From Bryobacter sp. CoA8 C33 (GTDB taxonomy: Bacteria; Acidobacteriota; Terriglobia; Bryobacterales; Bryobacteraceae), in NCBI GenBank assembly GCA_019931185.1, contig JAINDK010000013.1, forward strand, positions 1 through 64,000: a DNA stretch of 64,000 bases, given 5' to 3'. The notes below the pieces were generated by a model that was not told where the DNA came from, ran no database searches, and saw only the letters and a program-made list of their open reading frames with translations. Of this stretch, positions 37,155 through 46,307 are shown piece by piece. The translations under genes and the position numbers were made by a program. The first letter of the stretch is position 1, and every line of letters starts with the position of its first letter.

Positions 37155-38087
37155 ATGAATCTCGACTCATTCAAACACTGTCTGGCGCTCGACGCCCTCT
37201 CACTCACTTCCGTGCTCACGCCGTTGCTGCATCAATACCGCGCGGGAATCGATGAATCTCTGCTGGCCAACCGCATCGATTTGGAGATGACCGTCAGCCG
37301 TCCGGGTCCGGTCGATGATGTCTGGATGGCCGTACCGGCAGACGGGCAATACGGCTTCATCAAGGTGGCCACTCGCGTTTCCGTCCAGTTGCAGAAAATG
37401 TTGCGTTGCTGGCTCCAAATGCACTGGTTTGCAAGGCCCGGGAATCTCGCCGACCGCACCCGCACTGCTCAGTTGTTGGCTTATCTCGCCGCGAAGCCTT
37501 TTTTCCCTAAGGTGAAAAACGCCTATGGCTATGATCTTCTCGACGACAAGTCGATGAGCGCGATGGAGCGCAGTGTCCGCTGCGACATCAGCGATGTGCT
37601 CGGCCGTGCCTCTAACCTCATGCGCATTCTCGGCGAGCACGAATTAGCCGACTATTACGACCCAGCCCATGCCGCCCGGTTCCTTGAGGAAGTCCAGTAT
37701 AATTCCAAGTTGTTTTTTGAGATTCTGACCCGCGAATCACGCATCCTGCATGCCTGGATCCCACTGATCGGCCGCAAACCAACGGAACGGCAGCTAGAGT
37801 TAGCCCGCCGCGAGACCCGTACCGCCCTGAACGACTTGTTCCGCCGTGGAGATGACCTCGCCTATCTGCTGCCACTTTTCGAGCTGGAAATCCTCGCTGC
37901 CCTTGAGGCCTATATCGGACGGCCTGTCAGCCGCGTCTTGACCTTGCGCGGCAACCCCCGGCACGAACCGCAAAAAATTGCCGTTTCCCGCACCGGCAAT
38001 GTAATCCCCTTTCCGAAACCCATCCCGCGCAGGAGGCGCTACCCAATCATTGCATTGCCGTTGACCGGCGGTGATCGCGCCGCCTGA
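37155..38087 (+). CDS. Helical protein of unknown function
   Basis: 310 residues from ATG 37155 (GTG 37152 directly before it also possible; the frame opens at 37062 without a believable start region). Mostly helical and soluble: FKHCLALDALSLTSVLTPLL, a beta piece ANRIDLEMTVSRPG, FIKVATRVSVQLQKMLRCW, then ISDVLGRASNLMRILGEHEL and ARRETRTALNDLFRRGDDLA. The tail is basic (FPKPIPRRRRYP). No signal peptide, helix or catalytic motif is visible, and I do not recognise the family. It stands alone between two minus-strand transcription units. Confidence 0.72.
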   Translation: MNLDSFKHCLALDALSLTSVLTPLLHQYRAGIDESLLANRIDLEMTVSRPGPVDDVWMAVPADGQYGFIKVATRVSVQLQKMLRCWLQMHWFARPGNLADRTRTAQLLAYLAAKPFFPKVKNAYGYDLLDDKSMSAMERSVRCDISDVLGRASNLMRILGEHELADYYDPAHAARFLEEVQYNSKLFFEILTRESRILHAWIPLIGRKPTERQLELARRETRTALNDLFRRGDDLAYLLPLFELEILAALEAYIGRPVSRVLTLRGNPRHEPQKIAVSRTGNVIPFPKPIPRRRRYPIIALPLTGGDRAA

Positions 38088-38245
38088 ACTCTGATCCACT
38101 CCGACTCGCGGAAGCTGCTTCAACCGGATTTGGCGGTCCGGTAATGCTCCTCCTGGCAGACTTCCGCTCGCCCCGGGGACCGGCACGGTCCAACCTTGTT
38201 GCACGGGGGTGCACAAGGATTGGCAGGACCTGCCGCGCCCTGGCA

Positions 38246-38282
38246 CAAAAAAATCCGCCCGGGCTGTGAGGCACCCGGGCGG
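38246..38282 (-). terminator. Intrinsic terminator of the FecR-domain gene
   Basis: Read on the minus strand, CCGCCCGGG (38274-38282) pairs with CCCGGGCGG (38255-38263) around a ten-base loop, followed by A and seven T. It lies 63 bases past the stop of the gene starting at 40732. This is the clearest rho-independent terminator in the window. Confidence 0.85.
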
Positions 38283-38344
38283 GCTTCAGGGAAGATGCAG
38301 CCAGCGGCTCGGCCAAGGCTCATCTCAAATGCAATTCGTTTTCT

Positions 38345-40732
38345 TCAGTTGCCCCCACGCGGGGAACGCGACCCGCCACCGGAGCCGGAATGGCCTCCAC
38401 CAGAACTGTTTCCGCCACGATAGCCTCCTCCGCCATAGCCACCCGACGGCGCGCCCATCCGCGGCGAAGCTTCTCCACCTCCGCCACGATAGCCTCCCCC
38501 GCCATAACCACCCGACGGCGCACTCATCCGCGGCGAAGCTTCTCCACCCCCGCCACGGTAGCCGCCATCATAGGGCCCAGTTTGACGCCGGGAAGGCTCC
38601 ACGCCCCGGTATCCTCCTCGCACACCTCCGCCGTAGCTGTCTATCGAGCCGCCCTCAGTAGAGGATTCTCGCCGCGGCGTGGCATCCGTATCCCGGCTGC
38701 TATTGCGAGTGCCGCCAAAGCCGCCCCATCCGGTGCGCCTTTCCCCCCTTTGTCCCCCTCCAAAGGGATCGGCTGCACCCGTGGAGGAATCTATCCGCGG
38801 CCGAATTGTACCGCCCAAGCCGTCTCCAGGTTCCACCATCCGTGGGGAAACATCTACTGCACCCACGCCGCGTGAACGGGAGGCGCCATCCACAACCGGC
38901 ATTTCACCTCCGCGTGTAACTCCATTCCGCTGAACGAACCCATCGCGTTCTCTCGAGTTCGCACCGGTCTCGCCAAATCGCCGCCAGCCGCTTGTGTCCT
39001 CGCCTCGCGTACGTGAACTCCCCCGGCTATCCCTTTGCACGAAGCCACCCTCGGCGGCATCTTGACGGCGATAGCCATCACTGCCCACACCCTCGCTGCC
39101 AATCCTGCGGAATCCATCCATGCCCGGCGCCGTGCGCGTGCCGCCGCTACGGTTCACAAACCCTTCACCACCCGGGCGGCGATAACCGTTCTCGCCCGCG
39201 ACGGTTCCGCTTCGGCCCGTATCCAGGCGGCGGAAGCCATCCGCTTCGCCGGGCCCCGAGCCACGCCGCCCCTCATCCGCCCTGACTCCAACTGTGCCAC
39301 GAGCCAATTGTTCAAAATTGCGCTGTTGCTGCTCAAACGGGATGCGATCCACATTCGCCGCTTCTCGCCGCGCCGTGAACCGCGCCTCCTCGCGAGACCG
39401 TAATTCCCTTCCCGCCGTCACCCCAGTTTGCTCTACCGCCGCAAACCCAACACTTTCCCGGCTCGGTGCTATACCCACCGGACCGCGAAACTCACTCACT
39501 CCCGACAACTCAGCCGCCCGCGCCGCTCGAACGCCCGCACCGTTCCCATACCCTAGGCCACGATTGAAATTTTGCGCCTCGACATAGCTCACAGCCCCGT
39601 CCACACGCGCATTGCGGTAAACGTTCGTAATATTGACCTGATTGATCACCGTGATGTTGTTCACATTGCGGCCGCCGTAATACCCCCTCCCCCACCAAGC
39701 ATGCAGGCTCTCAAACGGCGCCAGCGGCACCCAACCGACATTGCCCCAGCCGAAACCAACGCTCAGGTTCAGATTGCCGCCGCCAAAGCCGATAAAGCTC
39801 ACCAGCCCAGGCGACCAGAAATGCCGCGGACCAAACGAACCCGGCCACCAGCACCAGTTGCCCGCATTCCAAAACCAGCGCCCATAATGATATGGTGCCC
39901 ACCCCCACGGGTCATAGCTCACCCACGACCACCCATACCAGTCCAACCACGACCAGCGGCCCAGCCGATACGGCGCCCAGCCCGCCGCCACGCGCGGCCG
40001 CCAAACTCGCCCATACGGCGGGGCCAACACCCAATCCCCATAAGCATCCAATTGTTCTCCGCCATACACTCCCTGCGGCAGATACTGATTGCTGCGCGAG
40101 GCGGCCAGTTCCCGGTCGCGGTTCCGGTTCCACTGATCCCATTTGTCCACCGGAGCCAAACTCAGCGATTGAAAACTCGTTTCTCCATTTGCTTCCCGGC
40201 GTATCCGCACCGTCCGGTTTTCCCGCAAACGCCGCGAACCCTGCGGAGTGAACACATCCACTTCACCATCCCGCACCGTGATCTCCGTTGTCCCATCCTC
40301 AAACACCTGGATCCGGTACTCACCCCTCTCAAGCGGACGGATACTCGCCACAGGCGTATTCACATCCACCTCCGCACTCGAATTCTGCCAGACCCGAAAG
40401 CTCACCAAGCCAGCCGCCAAATTAACCTGATAACGGTCATACTGCAATTCCGCCAGCCGAATTTCTGTATCGGCCCCCAGCCGAATCATGTTGGCGAAAT
40501 CAAACTGCAGCTCCGCCTTCGAACCCGGTCCGGTCAATAAACGGTCCTGCTGCACCAACGGCGCATTCAGCGTGGCAGCAACCTGATCCCCGCTGTCCCC
40601 CCGCCGCACCGATACCTCCCCGGCAATCACACTCACCCGCGCAACACCCCGGTTTCGATCCTCATTCTGCTGACCCATAACCGGTGACATCAATCCCAAA
40701 ACCATCATCCAAGCACTCAGTAAGCCTTTCAT
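38345..40732 (-). CDS. Exported FecR-domain protein with Trp/Tyr-rich middle and Gly-rich tail
   Basis: 795 residues from ATG 40732 (AAGGA seven bases upstream). A signal peptide (MKGLLSAWMMVLGLMSPVMG) is followed by a FecR domain (residues about 30-150: VSVIAGEVSVRRGDSG, GSKAELQFDFANMIRLG, VNTPVASIRP, VRDGEVDVFTPQG). Residues about 205-370 are a Trp/Tyr/Gly-rich block (WSWLDWYGWSWVSYDPWGW) found in the acidobacterial/planctomycete DUF6600 type. The C-terminal 400 residues are Arg/Gly-rich with a 23-residue tandem repeat near the end. FecR domains usually sense signals for sigma factors, but no sigma gene is adjacent. Divergent from the YfhO-like gene, with start codons only 76 bases apart. 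Confidence 0.85.
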   Translation of the reverse strand: MKGLLSAWMMVLGLMSPVMGQQNEDRNRGVARVSVIAGEVSVRRGDSGDQVAATLNAPLVQQDRLLTGPGSKAELQFDFANMIRLGADTEIRLAELQYDRYQVNLAAGLVSFRVWQNSSAEVDVNTPVASIRPLERGEYRIQVFEDGTTEITVRDGEVDVFTPQGSRRLRENRTVRIRREANGETSFQSLSLAPVDKWDQWNRNRDRELAASRSNQYLPQGVYGGEQLDAYGDWVLAPPYGRVWRPRVAAGWAPYRLGRWSWLDWYGWSWVSYDPWGWAPYHYGRWFWNAGNWCWWPGSFGPRHFWSPGLVSFIGFGGGNLNLSVGFGWGNVGWVPLAPFESLHAWWGRGYYGGRNVNNITVINQVNITNVYRNARVDGAVSYVEAQNFNRGLGYGNGAGVRAARAAELSGVSEFRGPVGIAPSRESVGFAAVEQTGVTAGRELRSREEARFTARREAANVDRIPFEQQQRNFEQLARGTVGVRADEGRRGSGPGEADGFRRLDTGRSGTVAGENGYRRPGGEGFVNRSGGTRTAPGMDGFRRIGSEGVGSDGYRRQDAAEGGFVQRDSRGSSRTRGEDTSGWRRFGETGANSRERDGFVQRNGVTRGGEMPVVDGASRSRGVGAVDVSPRMVEPGDGLGGTIRPRIDSSTGAADPFGGGQRGERRTGWGGFGGTRNSSRDTDATPRRESSTEGGSIDSYGGGVRGGYRGVEPSRRQTGPYDGGYRGGGGEASPRMSAPSGGYGGGGYRGGGGEASPRMGAPSGGYGGGGYRGGNSSGGGHSGSGGGSRSPRGGN
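38411..38569. repeat. 69-bp tandem repeat in the 3' part of the FecR-domain gene
   Basis: Two near-identical 69-bp units (38411-38479 and 38480-38548) and the start of a third. They keep the reading frame and encode the 23-residue unit GGYGGGGYRGGGGEASPRM plus x-APS. Copy number is likely to vary by slippage. Confidence 0.85.
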
Positions 40733-40808
40733 GGCTGCATCCTTTCTCACCTTTCTCCTACAATTCCTTTGCCAAATCGCTAAGCTGTTGGTGATACTAG
40801 ACTTTGTG

Positions 40809-43055
40809 ATGAGATTGGCCCTCCCCTCATTTCGCCCCGGTGGTGCTTTTCAACCACTCTTGGCCATAGGGAGCCGCTTGGCCGCGCCTGCGTTGCTCTT
40901 TCTGCTGATGGTCGCCGCCTACTGGCGCATTCTCCTCACCGACCAATACAGTTGGATGAACGGCCACGACATCTCGAGCCAAGTCCTGCCCTGGCTTCAA
41001 TTCCAGGCTGGAGAGTGGAAAGCCGGACGCGTCCCGCTCTGGAGCCCCTATGAATGGGCCGGCCAAAACTTAGTCGGCCAAGGGCAGCCCGGCGTGTTCA
41101 ATCCCATGAACTGGCTCTTGTTTGCCGCCCCCTTGCGCCGCGGCTGGCTCCGCGAGGGCGTTCTGCACTGGTGGTTCTTCCTCCTTCATTACATTGCCGC
41201 GCTCAATCTCTTCGTGCTTGCCCGCGGCCTCGGCGCCAGCCGCCTGCCGGCCATTCTCGGCGGCTTGTGCTTCGGCCTGTTGGGCTTTCTCGGCTCCAAT
41301 GATTGGCCCCAGATGATCAGCGGCGTCATCTGGGCGCCCTTGGCTTTCCACTTCCTGCTCCAGGCCCGCCTTCCCCGGTATGCACTTCCCTCTGCCACCC
41401 TCGCCGGCATCTGTCTCGGCTTATGCTGGCTCAGCGGCCACCACCAACTTCCCATCTTCGTCAGCCTCGGTCTGGCAGGCGGCGCGCTCTCCCTCCGCAT
41501 CCGCTCTGCCGCCTGGAGCTTTCTCATCGGCGGACTCATCGCCGCACCCCAGCTTCTTACCGGCCTCGCCTACGGCCGTCTGGCCGTCCGCTGGGTCGGC
41601 ATGGAAAACCCCATCGGGTGGCAGGACAAAGTTGCCTACTTCGTTCACGAGCAGTACGCCAATCCCCCCGCTGCTCTGCTCTCGGTGCTGCTTCCCGGCG
41701 CCGAGCATCATACCAGTCTTTTCCTCGGAACCACCGCTCTTGGTCTCTCCGTCTTGGCCCTGCGCACTCAGTGGCAACGCCCTGAAATTCGCTTCTTCTT
41801 TCTGCTTGGTCTCGCCGCTCTACTTTACGGCATGGGGCGTCAGGGCCTGATCGAGCCTGTCCTGTACAGCCTCGCTCCGATGGTCGAAAAAGCCCGTAGC
41901 CCCTCGATGGCTGCCTCCCTGTTCACACTCTCGTTCTCTCTGCTGGCCGCCGTCGGCGCCGAAGCCATTCGCCAGAACTGTGGCCCCTCCACTCTTTGGC
42001 GCTGGCACGCCGGCTTTGCCGCTGCCGTCACGGCGCTTTTCCTCTTCGCCAAACTGTTTCCCGCCGCGCAGTCCCAGTTGGACCAGCGCTGGTTCGGCGT
42101 GGCCGTCGCCAGCGCCCTGACAGGCCTCGGATACCGGGCCTTGGCCAGCGGCCACCTGTCGTTACGCCACTGGTCGCCGCTGATGCTCTTTGCCGTGTTG
42201 CTCGAGTCCGCCAACATGACCTATTACGACATGGGCAACCGTCATGACCGCCATGTCAAAGACCTCCTCAAACCCTTGTCCCAGTTCATGGATGTGCGCG
42301 ATTACCTCGCCACCCGTCCCGCACCGGTCCGTATCACAATCGATGATCAGCAGATCCCATTCAACTTCGGCGACTGGCACGGTGTCGAAGTCATGGGAGG
42401 ATACTTGGCCAGCCTCACCCGCATCCACTCGGAAGTAGACTGGTTCTCGCCCCGCACGCTGCCGCTGGCTGGTATCGGCTACCACGTCGGCCCCTCCCCC
42501 CGCATCGAGGGCTCGCGCCAGGTCTTTGAAGGGCAAGAAGGCATCAAGGTTTGGGAATACCCGCTTGCTCCCTTCCCCCGCGTCTTTCTCGTTAACAGCG
42601 CTCTCTCTTACCGCGATACCAACGAATTGGGCTTGCTTCTACAAAACGAAGCACTCGACCTGCGCACGACCGCGCTGACCGTCGCACCGCCGCCAGCCTT
42701 GGAGGAATGTGCGCCAGGCGAGGCCCTGCTGACTCGGCACGACCCCAATCGCGTCAGCCTGATCTCACGCACTCGCTGCCGCTCCCTGCTCGTGTTGGCC
42801 GATTCCTGGGACCCCGGCTGGGAAGTCCGTGTCGATGGAAAATCCGCCGAGCCGCTGCGCGTCTATCACGCACTGCGGGGTGTGATCGTTCCAGCAGGAT
42901 CTCATACGGTCGAGTGGCGCTATTTCCCCCCCGGCTTGCGCTGGGGCCTGGCTTGTGCCGCAGCTGGATGGGTGCTGGTGGTTCTGGGTCTTTCTCTTAA
43001 CTGGCCTCTGGATGCGCGGATGCAGCGCCGGTTTCGTGGCCCCGTCAGACCATGA
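40809..43055 (+). CDS. YfhO-like multi-spanning membrane protein
   Basis: 748 residues from ATG 40809 (GTG 40806 also possible). About 12 helices over residues 15-490 (LLFLLMVAAYWRILL, LLHYIAALNLFVLARGLGA, FFLLGLAALLYGMG) followed by a soluble C-terminal domain of 230 residues and one or two last helices (GLACAAAGWVLVVLGLSL). Key family elements are YSWMNGHDISSQVLPWLQF, LWSPYEWAGQNLVGQGQPG and the late SLLVLADSWDPGWEVRVDG with HTVEWRYFPPGLRWG. YfhO/GT-C-fold proteins are thought to modify surface polymers such as teichoic acid or glycans. It is divergent from the FecR gene. Confidence 0.85.
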   Translation: MRLALPSFRPGGAFQPLLAIGSRLAAPALLFLLMVAAYWRILLTDQYSWMNGHDISSQVLPWLQFQAGEWKAGRVPLWSPYEWAGQNLVGQGQPGVFNPMNWLLFAAPLRRGWLREGVLHWWFFLLHYIAALNLFVLARGLGASRLPAILGGLCFGLLGFLGSNDWPQMISGVIWAPLAFHFLLQARLPRYALPSATLAGICLGLCWLSGHHQLPIFVSLGLAGGALSLRIRSAAWSFLIGGLIAAPQLLTGLAYGRLAVRWVGMENPIGWQDKVAYFVHEQYANPPAALLSVLLPGAEHHTSLFLGTTALGLSVLALRTQWQRPEIRFFFLLGLAALLYGMGRQGLIEPVLYSLAPMVEKARSPSMAASLFTLSFSLLAAVGAEAIRQNCGPSTLWRWHAGFAAAVTALFLFAKLFPAAQSQLDQRWFGVAVASALTGLGYRALASGHLSLRHWSPLMLFAVLLESANMTYYDMGNRHDRHVKDLLKPLSQFMDVRDYLATRPAPVRITIDDQQIPFNFGDWHGVEVMGGYLASLTRIHSEVDWFSPRTLPLAGIGYHVGPSPRIEGSRQVFEGQEGIKVWEYPLAPFPRVFLVNSALSYRDTNELGLLLQNEALDLRTTALTVAPPPALEECAPGEALLTRHDPNRVSLISRTRCRSLLVLADSWDPGWEVRVDGKSAEPLRVYHALRGVIVPAGSHTVEWRYFPPGLRWGLACAAAGWVLVVLGLSLNWPLDARMQRRFRGPVRP

Positions 43056-43132
43056 AGGATTGGCACAATCGTCGAGGCACCCATCAATCAGAAACAACAA
43101 AGGCTCACTCAATTTGCCACCAGCCCGCGGCG

Positions 43133-44491
43133 CTAAACAGGCTGTGCTTCCTCCGTGGCGATGCGCTCAGTTTGAGCCGCACGCATGCCCTGAACCAGCT
43201 TGGTCAAGCTCGCCAGAACATTAGCGGTTGCTTCCCGTTCCGCCGCGGTGTCACTCAAGTCAATGGGGCGTTCCAGATTTGAGACAGCTCTCAGAACACG
43301 CTGAAATCCATGCTCCATTTCATAGATGCTGCTGCGAAGCTGCGCAAGCTCGTTGATCTCCTGCTCGGAGGACTGCAGTAATCCGATCGCTCCCATCAAA
43401 TCCGTCTCCAACCGTTCCATCCGATCCCCCAATGCCGCGATCTCGCCGCTTAGCCCTTTCTCCGCTCGCGTTTGCTCCGCCTCCAGTTGCCCGAATCGTT
43501 CCTGCGTGCTCCGCACCTCACTCCCCAATGCCTCAAATGCGCCGCTGAGCTTTTGCGAATCCCTGCCAATCGAAGCAAAGATCTGATCAAAAATCCGAAT
43601 CTGCTCATTCCATCTGTCCCCAGCTGCTTCTATAGCGCGCAAATCCCCGCGCAGCACTTCAAATCGGTTCTCAACAGGGGCCAAGCGAGCCAACAAATCC
43701 TCGATACCGGCTTGTACGGATCCTGTTTGCGACTCGAGCGCCGTTATACGCGCCGTGATATCCAACTTCCCAGCAACGCTATCCCGCAATTCGGCGAACG
43801 CAATTTCCAGTTGGCTCATCCGCTTCTCCATGGCGACATCCAGGCTCGATTGCACACTCGTCCTCGCTATCCCTGTTTCCGCTTCCCGCTCGCGCTGCCT
43901 CCATTCCGGCTCTTCCCGGTCCGCCACTGCCCGGGATTCGGTTGTGCCCTCCCGAGCATTCAGTTCCAGTCCCGATCCCTCTTCTCTTACCGTTTGGGTT
44001 CGTGAGTTCTCGATTTCCTGTTCAAACACAGTGGTTGCCATCCACTCCGGCTCGGCTTTCCGGCTTGTTTCAGTTTCTACTGTTTCCTTTCCCAGCCTTT
44101 CCGCTATAGGCAATCGGGCTAGATCCACTGTTGCCGCCTCTTCGGATGCGGAATCCCAGTACTGTGTGGGGGCCTCGTCCTTTTGCTCCAAAGCGACTTC
44201 ATACCCTGCCATTTGCCCAGCCTGTTTGGCGCCATCTCCTGTGTCCGGCTCAGCCTGTCCTGATTTGATCTCACCCCCAGTCTGATTCGCCGTTGAGCAC
44301 TCATCCCACTTGCTTGCTGCCTGCTCTTCCCGGTTTTGTTCAAGTTCAGATTCGCGATCGCGATCAGTAGCGCATTGAGCAAGCATCTGTTTGACTTGCT
44401 GTCTGCGTGCTTCCGCCTGTCTCGCGAGGTCCAGCAACAACTCGCGCCGCTGTTGCATCATTTTTTCAGGACTGGACTCAAATTGACTCAT
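43133..44491 (-). CDS. Long coiled-coil protein
   Basis: 452 residues without signal peptide or membrane helix. Residues 1-45 are a helix (ELLLDLARQAEARRQQVKQM); 50-200 are acidic, Glu/Thr/Gln-rich and probably disordered; 210-440 is an almost continuous heptad coiled coil (MEKRMSQLEIAFAELRDSVAG, LARLAPVENRFEVLRGDLR, LEAEQTRAEKGLSGEIAALG). It may act as a scaffold. Codon use is less GC-rich than in neighbours. Function unknown. Confidence 0.75.
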   Translation of the reverse strand: MSQFESSPEKMMQQRRELLLDLARQAEARRQQVKQMLAQCATDRDRESELEQNREEQAASKWDECSTANQTGGEIKSGQAEPDTGDGAKQAGQMAGYEVALEQKDEAPTQYWDSASEEAATVDLARLPIAERLGKETVETETSRKAEPEWMATTVFEQEIENSRTQTVREEGSGLELNAREGTTESRAVADREEPEWRQREREAETGIARTSVQSSLDVAMEKRMSQLEIAFAELRDSVAGKLDITARITALESQTGSVQAGIEDLLARLAPVENRFEVLRGDLRAIEAAGDRWNEQIRIFDQIFASIGRDSQKLSGAFEALGSEVRSTQERFGQLEAEQTRAEKGLSGEIAALGDRMERLETDLMGAIGLLQSSEQEINELAQLRSSIYEMEHGFQRVLRAVSNLERPIDLSDTAAEREATANVLASLTKLVQGMRAAQTERIATEEAQPV

Positions 44492-45469
44492 AAAAAAATT
44501 TCTTCTTTGGCTGCCTCATTTATTGGACGGCAAAGCCTCCTCGTCGGGAGTAATCCCCGATTGATGGCTGGCATCCCCAAAGGTTGATTCGAATCCATGC
44601 TCGGCGCGCCCACTTAATTCTCACCAGACCGCGCGTTTTTTCCGCAGCCAAGTGACCACCAGCCTTGCAGTTGGCTTTTTTAAGGCTCATTGTTTTCACC
44701 TCTCGTGCTCCCGTCAGGCAACAAGCTTTTCTGATTGCGCTTCATCCTCTCCTCGATCAGCAATTCAGTGCACGGTTCATCGCCCAGTACAAACCTTGCG
44801 ACAAACCACTTCTTCGCCCAAAGGATCGCCTCTACTCCACTTCAGTCTTTACCTTTTCATCTTTCCAGCCTTTCTGCCTATCTGTGGTCGACGAAGAAGT
44901 ACGGCGTCCGAACCCCTTGGCTCAAAAGGCAAGGTACCTCTGTACCCTCTCTAAACATTTCGGCCAGTTCTTCCCGGTTTTTAGCTGAATCTCCTCAGTG
45001 GATTTCCGCAGTCCAATCCCGAAACAAACCCTCTCTCCCGCTCCTCGATCATTCACTTCTTTACCCGCCGCCTCATCCCGCGATCCCCACAGCCTGGGCC
45101 AGTGTCAGCCCCAGCAAAGCAGAAATGTTGCAAAGCGCAGCCCCCCCTATTTCTTGGCCCTTGCCAGGGACCGGATCTTGCCGGTAGCATTGCAGTCTGT
45201 ATAAATCTACAACAACTCCTTACCAAACACCTTCCCATCAGATCGGTTTGTCGCCAAAACCCACCCCATTCCCCTCAGGCCAGCCCGACCACTGCGGCTA
45301 GCTCTTCATTTCGGTCCGAAAGCTAACGCTGAGCCTGCAGTCATTTCGACTTCCAGCGAAAGCCATCCCGGTCGGATCGAGTTGCCCCCTTACGCTGAGT
45401 TCCCGACTCCCTTGCAGCAAAAACTTTTATCGAGCTTCCCTGCTTCTCGCCGATATCCCCCCGAATGGC
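44492..45469. other. Gene-poor CT-rich gap
   Basis: About 980 bases with no convincing gene. Frames on both strands are short, Ser/Pro/Leu-rich and lack a ribosome site. The top strand is CT-rich. No tRNA or hairpin-plus-T-run was recognised. Confidence 0.5.
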
Positions 45470-45808
45470 CTAGCAATAACCGAGCCGCGCTCCGATCTCA
45501 TTCAGTTGGGAATGCAGCAGGCGGAACTGGTCGCGAAATGAAGAAGTTTTCATGCCAAGCCGGACAACCGTGTCCACCTCGTTCAACACAGCCAATGTCA
45601 CTTCGTCGAGTTTTTTCAACGCTGGTTCCGGTCCAAGATCGGCTCGCGCAGCGGATAGATCTTCAATCAGGCGGTTGATTTCCGTGAGAGCTTGGCGGTC
45701 ACGCACACGCAACTCGAGAAGACGTATTATCTGATGGCTAGTTGCCAGATAATCTAACTCGAAATGCTTTCGTTGATTGCCCTCAGCTGGGCGGACATGG
45801 CGATCCAT
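45470..45808 (-). CDS. Small coiled-coil protein with one LExDYL repeat
   Basis: 112 residues with GAGGGGG five bases before ATG 45808. Residues about 17-55 (FELDYLATSHQIIRLLELR) match a repeat unit found twice in the next gene upstream; the rest is helical (EINRLIEDLSAARADLG, DQFRLLHSQLNEIGARLG). No known family or catalytic residue. Probably co-transcribed with its neighbour 28 bases upstream. Confidence 0.7.
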   Translation of the reverse strand: MDRHVRPAEGNQRKHFELDYLATSHQIIRLLELRVRDRQALTEINRLIEDLSAARADLGPEPALKKLDEVTLAVLNEVDTVVRLGMKTSSFRDQFRLLHSQLNEIGARLGYC

Positions 45809-45836
45809 GGCATCCCCCTCTGGCTACATCTCTTGG

Positions 45837-46247
45837 CTAACTTAGTGTGACGCTCAGTTCCTGAATCTCGCTCTGCAGCCGGGAAAGCCGATCGGTCATC
45901 GGCGGCTCGGTGGCAAACACTGGAGCAGCAGACCAACTGAGCTGGACGGCCAGTTCTTCCATTTGCTGCTGTAGTTGCTGGAATTCCAACGCCATGGCGT
46001 AAACCTTGGATTTCTGACGCAATAGTTCCTGGACTTTGCTCGCCGCGCTAAGATACCTTTCTTCCAGTTCACGCGGATCGGACGATTCCAGGATCTCTTT
46101 CGCCAACTTCACCATTTTCCCGTGAGTTTGCGCAATTTCCCCTTCTACGCTGTAGACAGCTTTCTTTCTCTGCAACAAGTCCTCAATCTGGCAGGCAAGG
46201 CTCAGATAATCGTGTTCCAGATCGCGCAGACTTCTCTTGGTTGACAT
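45837..46247 (-). CDS. Small coiled-coil protein with two LExxYL repeats
   Basis: 136 residues, entirely helical. Two copies of a 40-residue unit can be lined up: LEHDYLSLACQIEDLLQRKK (residues 10-29) and LEERYLSAASKVQELLRQKS (about 61-80), each followed by a helix ending near MxxLA. The C-terminus (RLSRLQSEIQELSVTLS) is a further heptad stretch. Purine-rich AGGAAGGGG precedes the start. Unknown function; likely a structural or adaptor protein with the gene downstream. Confidence 0.7.
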   Translation of the reverse strand: MSTKRSLRDLEHDYLSLACQIEDLLQRKKAVYSVEGEIAQTHGKMVKLAKEILESSDPRELEERYLSAASKVQELLRQKSKVYAMALEFQQLQQQMEELAVQLSWSAAPVFATEPPMTDRLSRLQSEIQELSVTLS

Positions 46248-46307
46248 TGCGTGGCCCCTTCCTAGGCATTATCGGAGCTGAAAGAAGCCTCTTTAAGAAA
46301 TTTTCTG

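Noticed and set aside
44652-45204. Several overlapping plus-strand frames of 68-150 residues
   Set aside because: Overlap each other in different frames, low complexity, no start signals.
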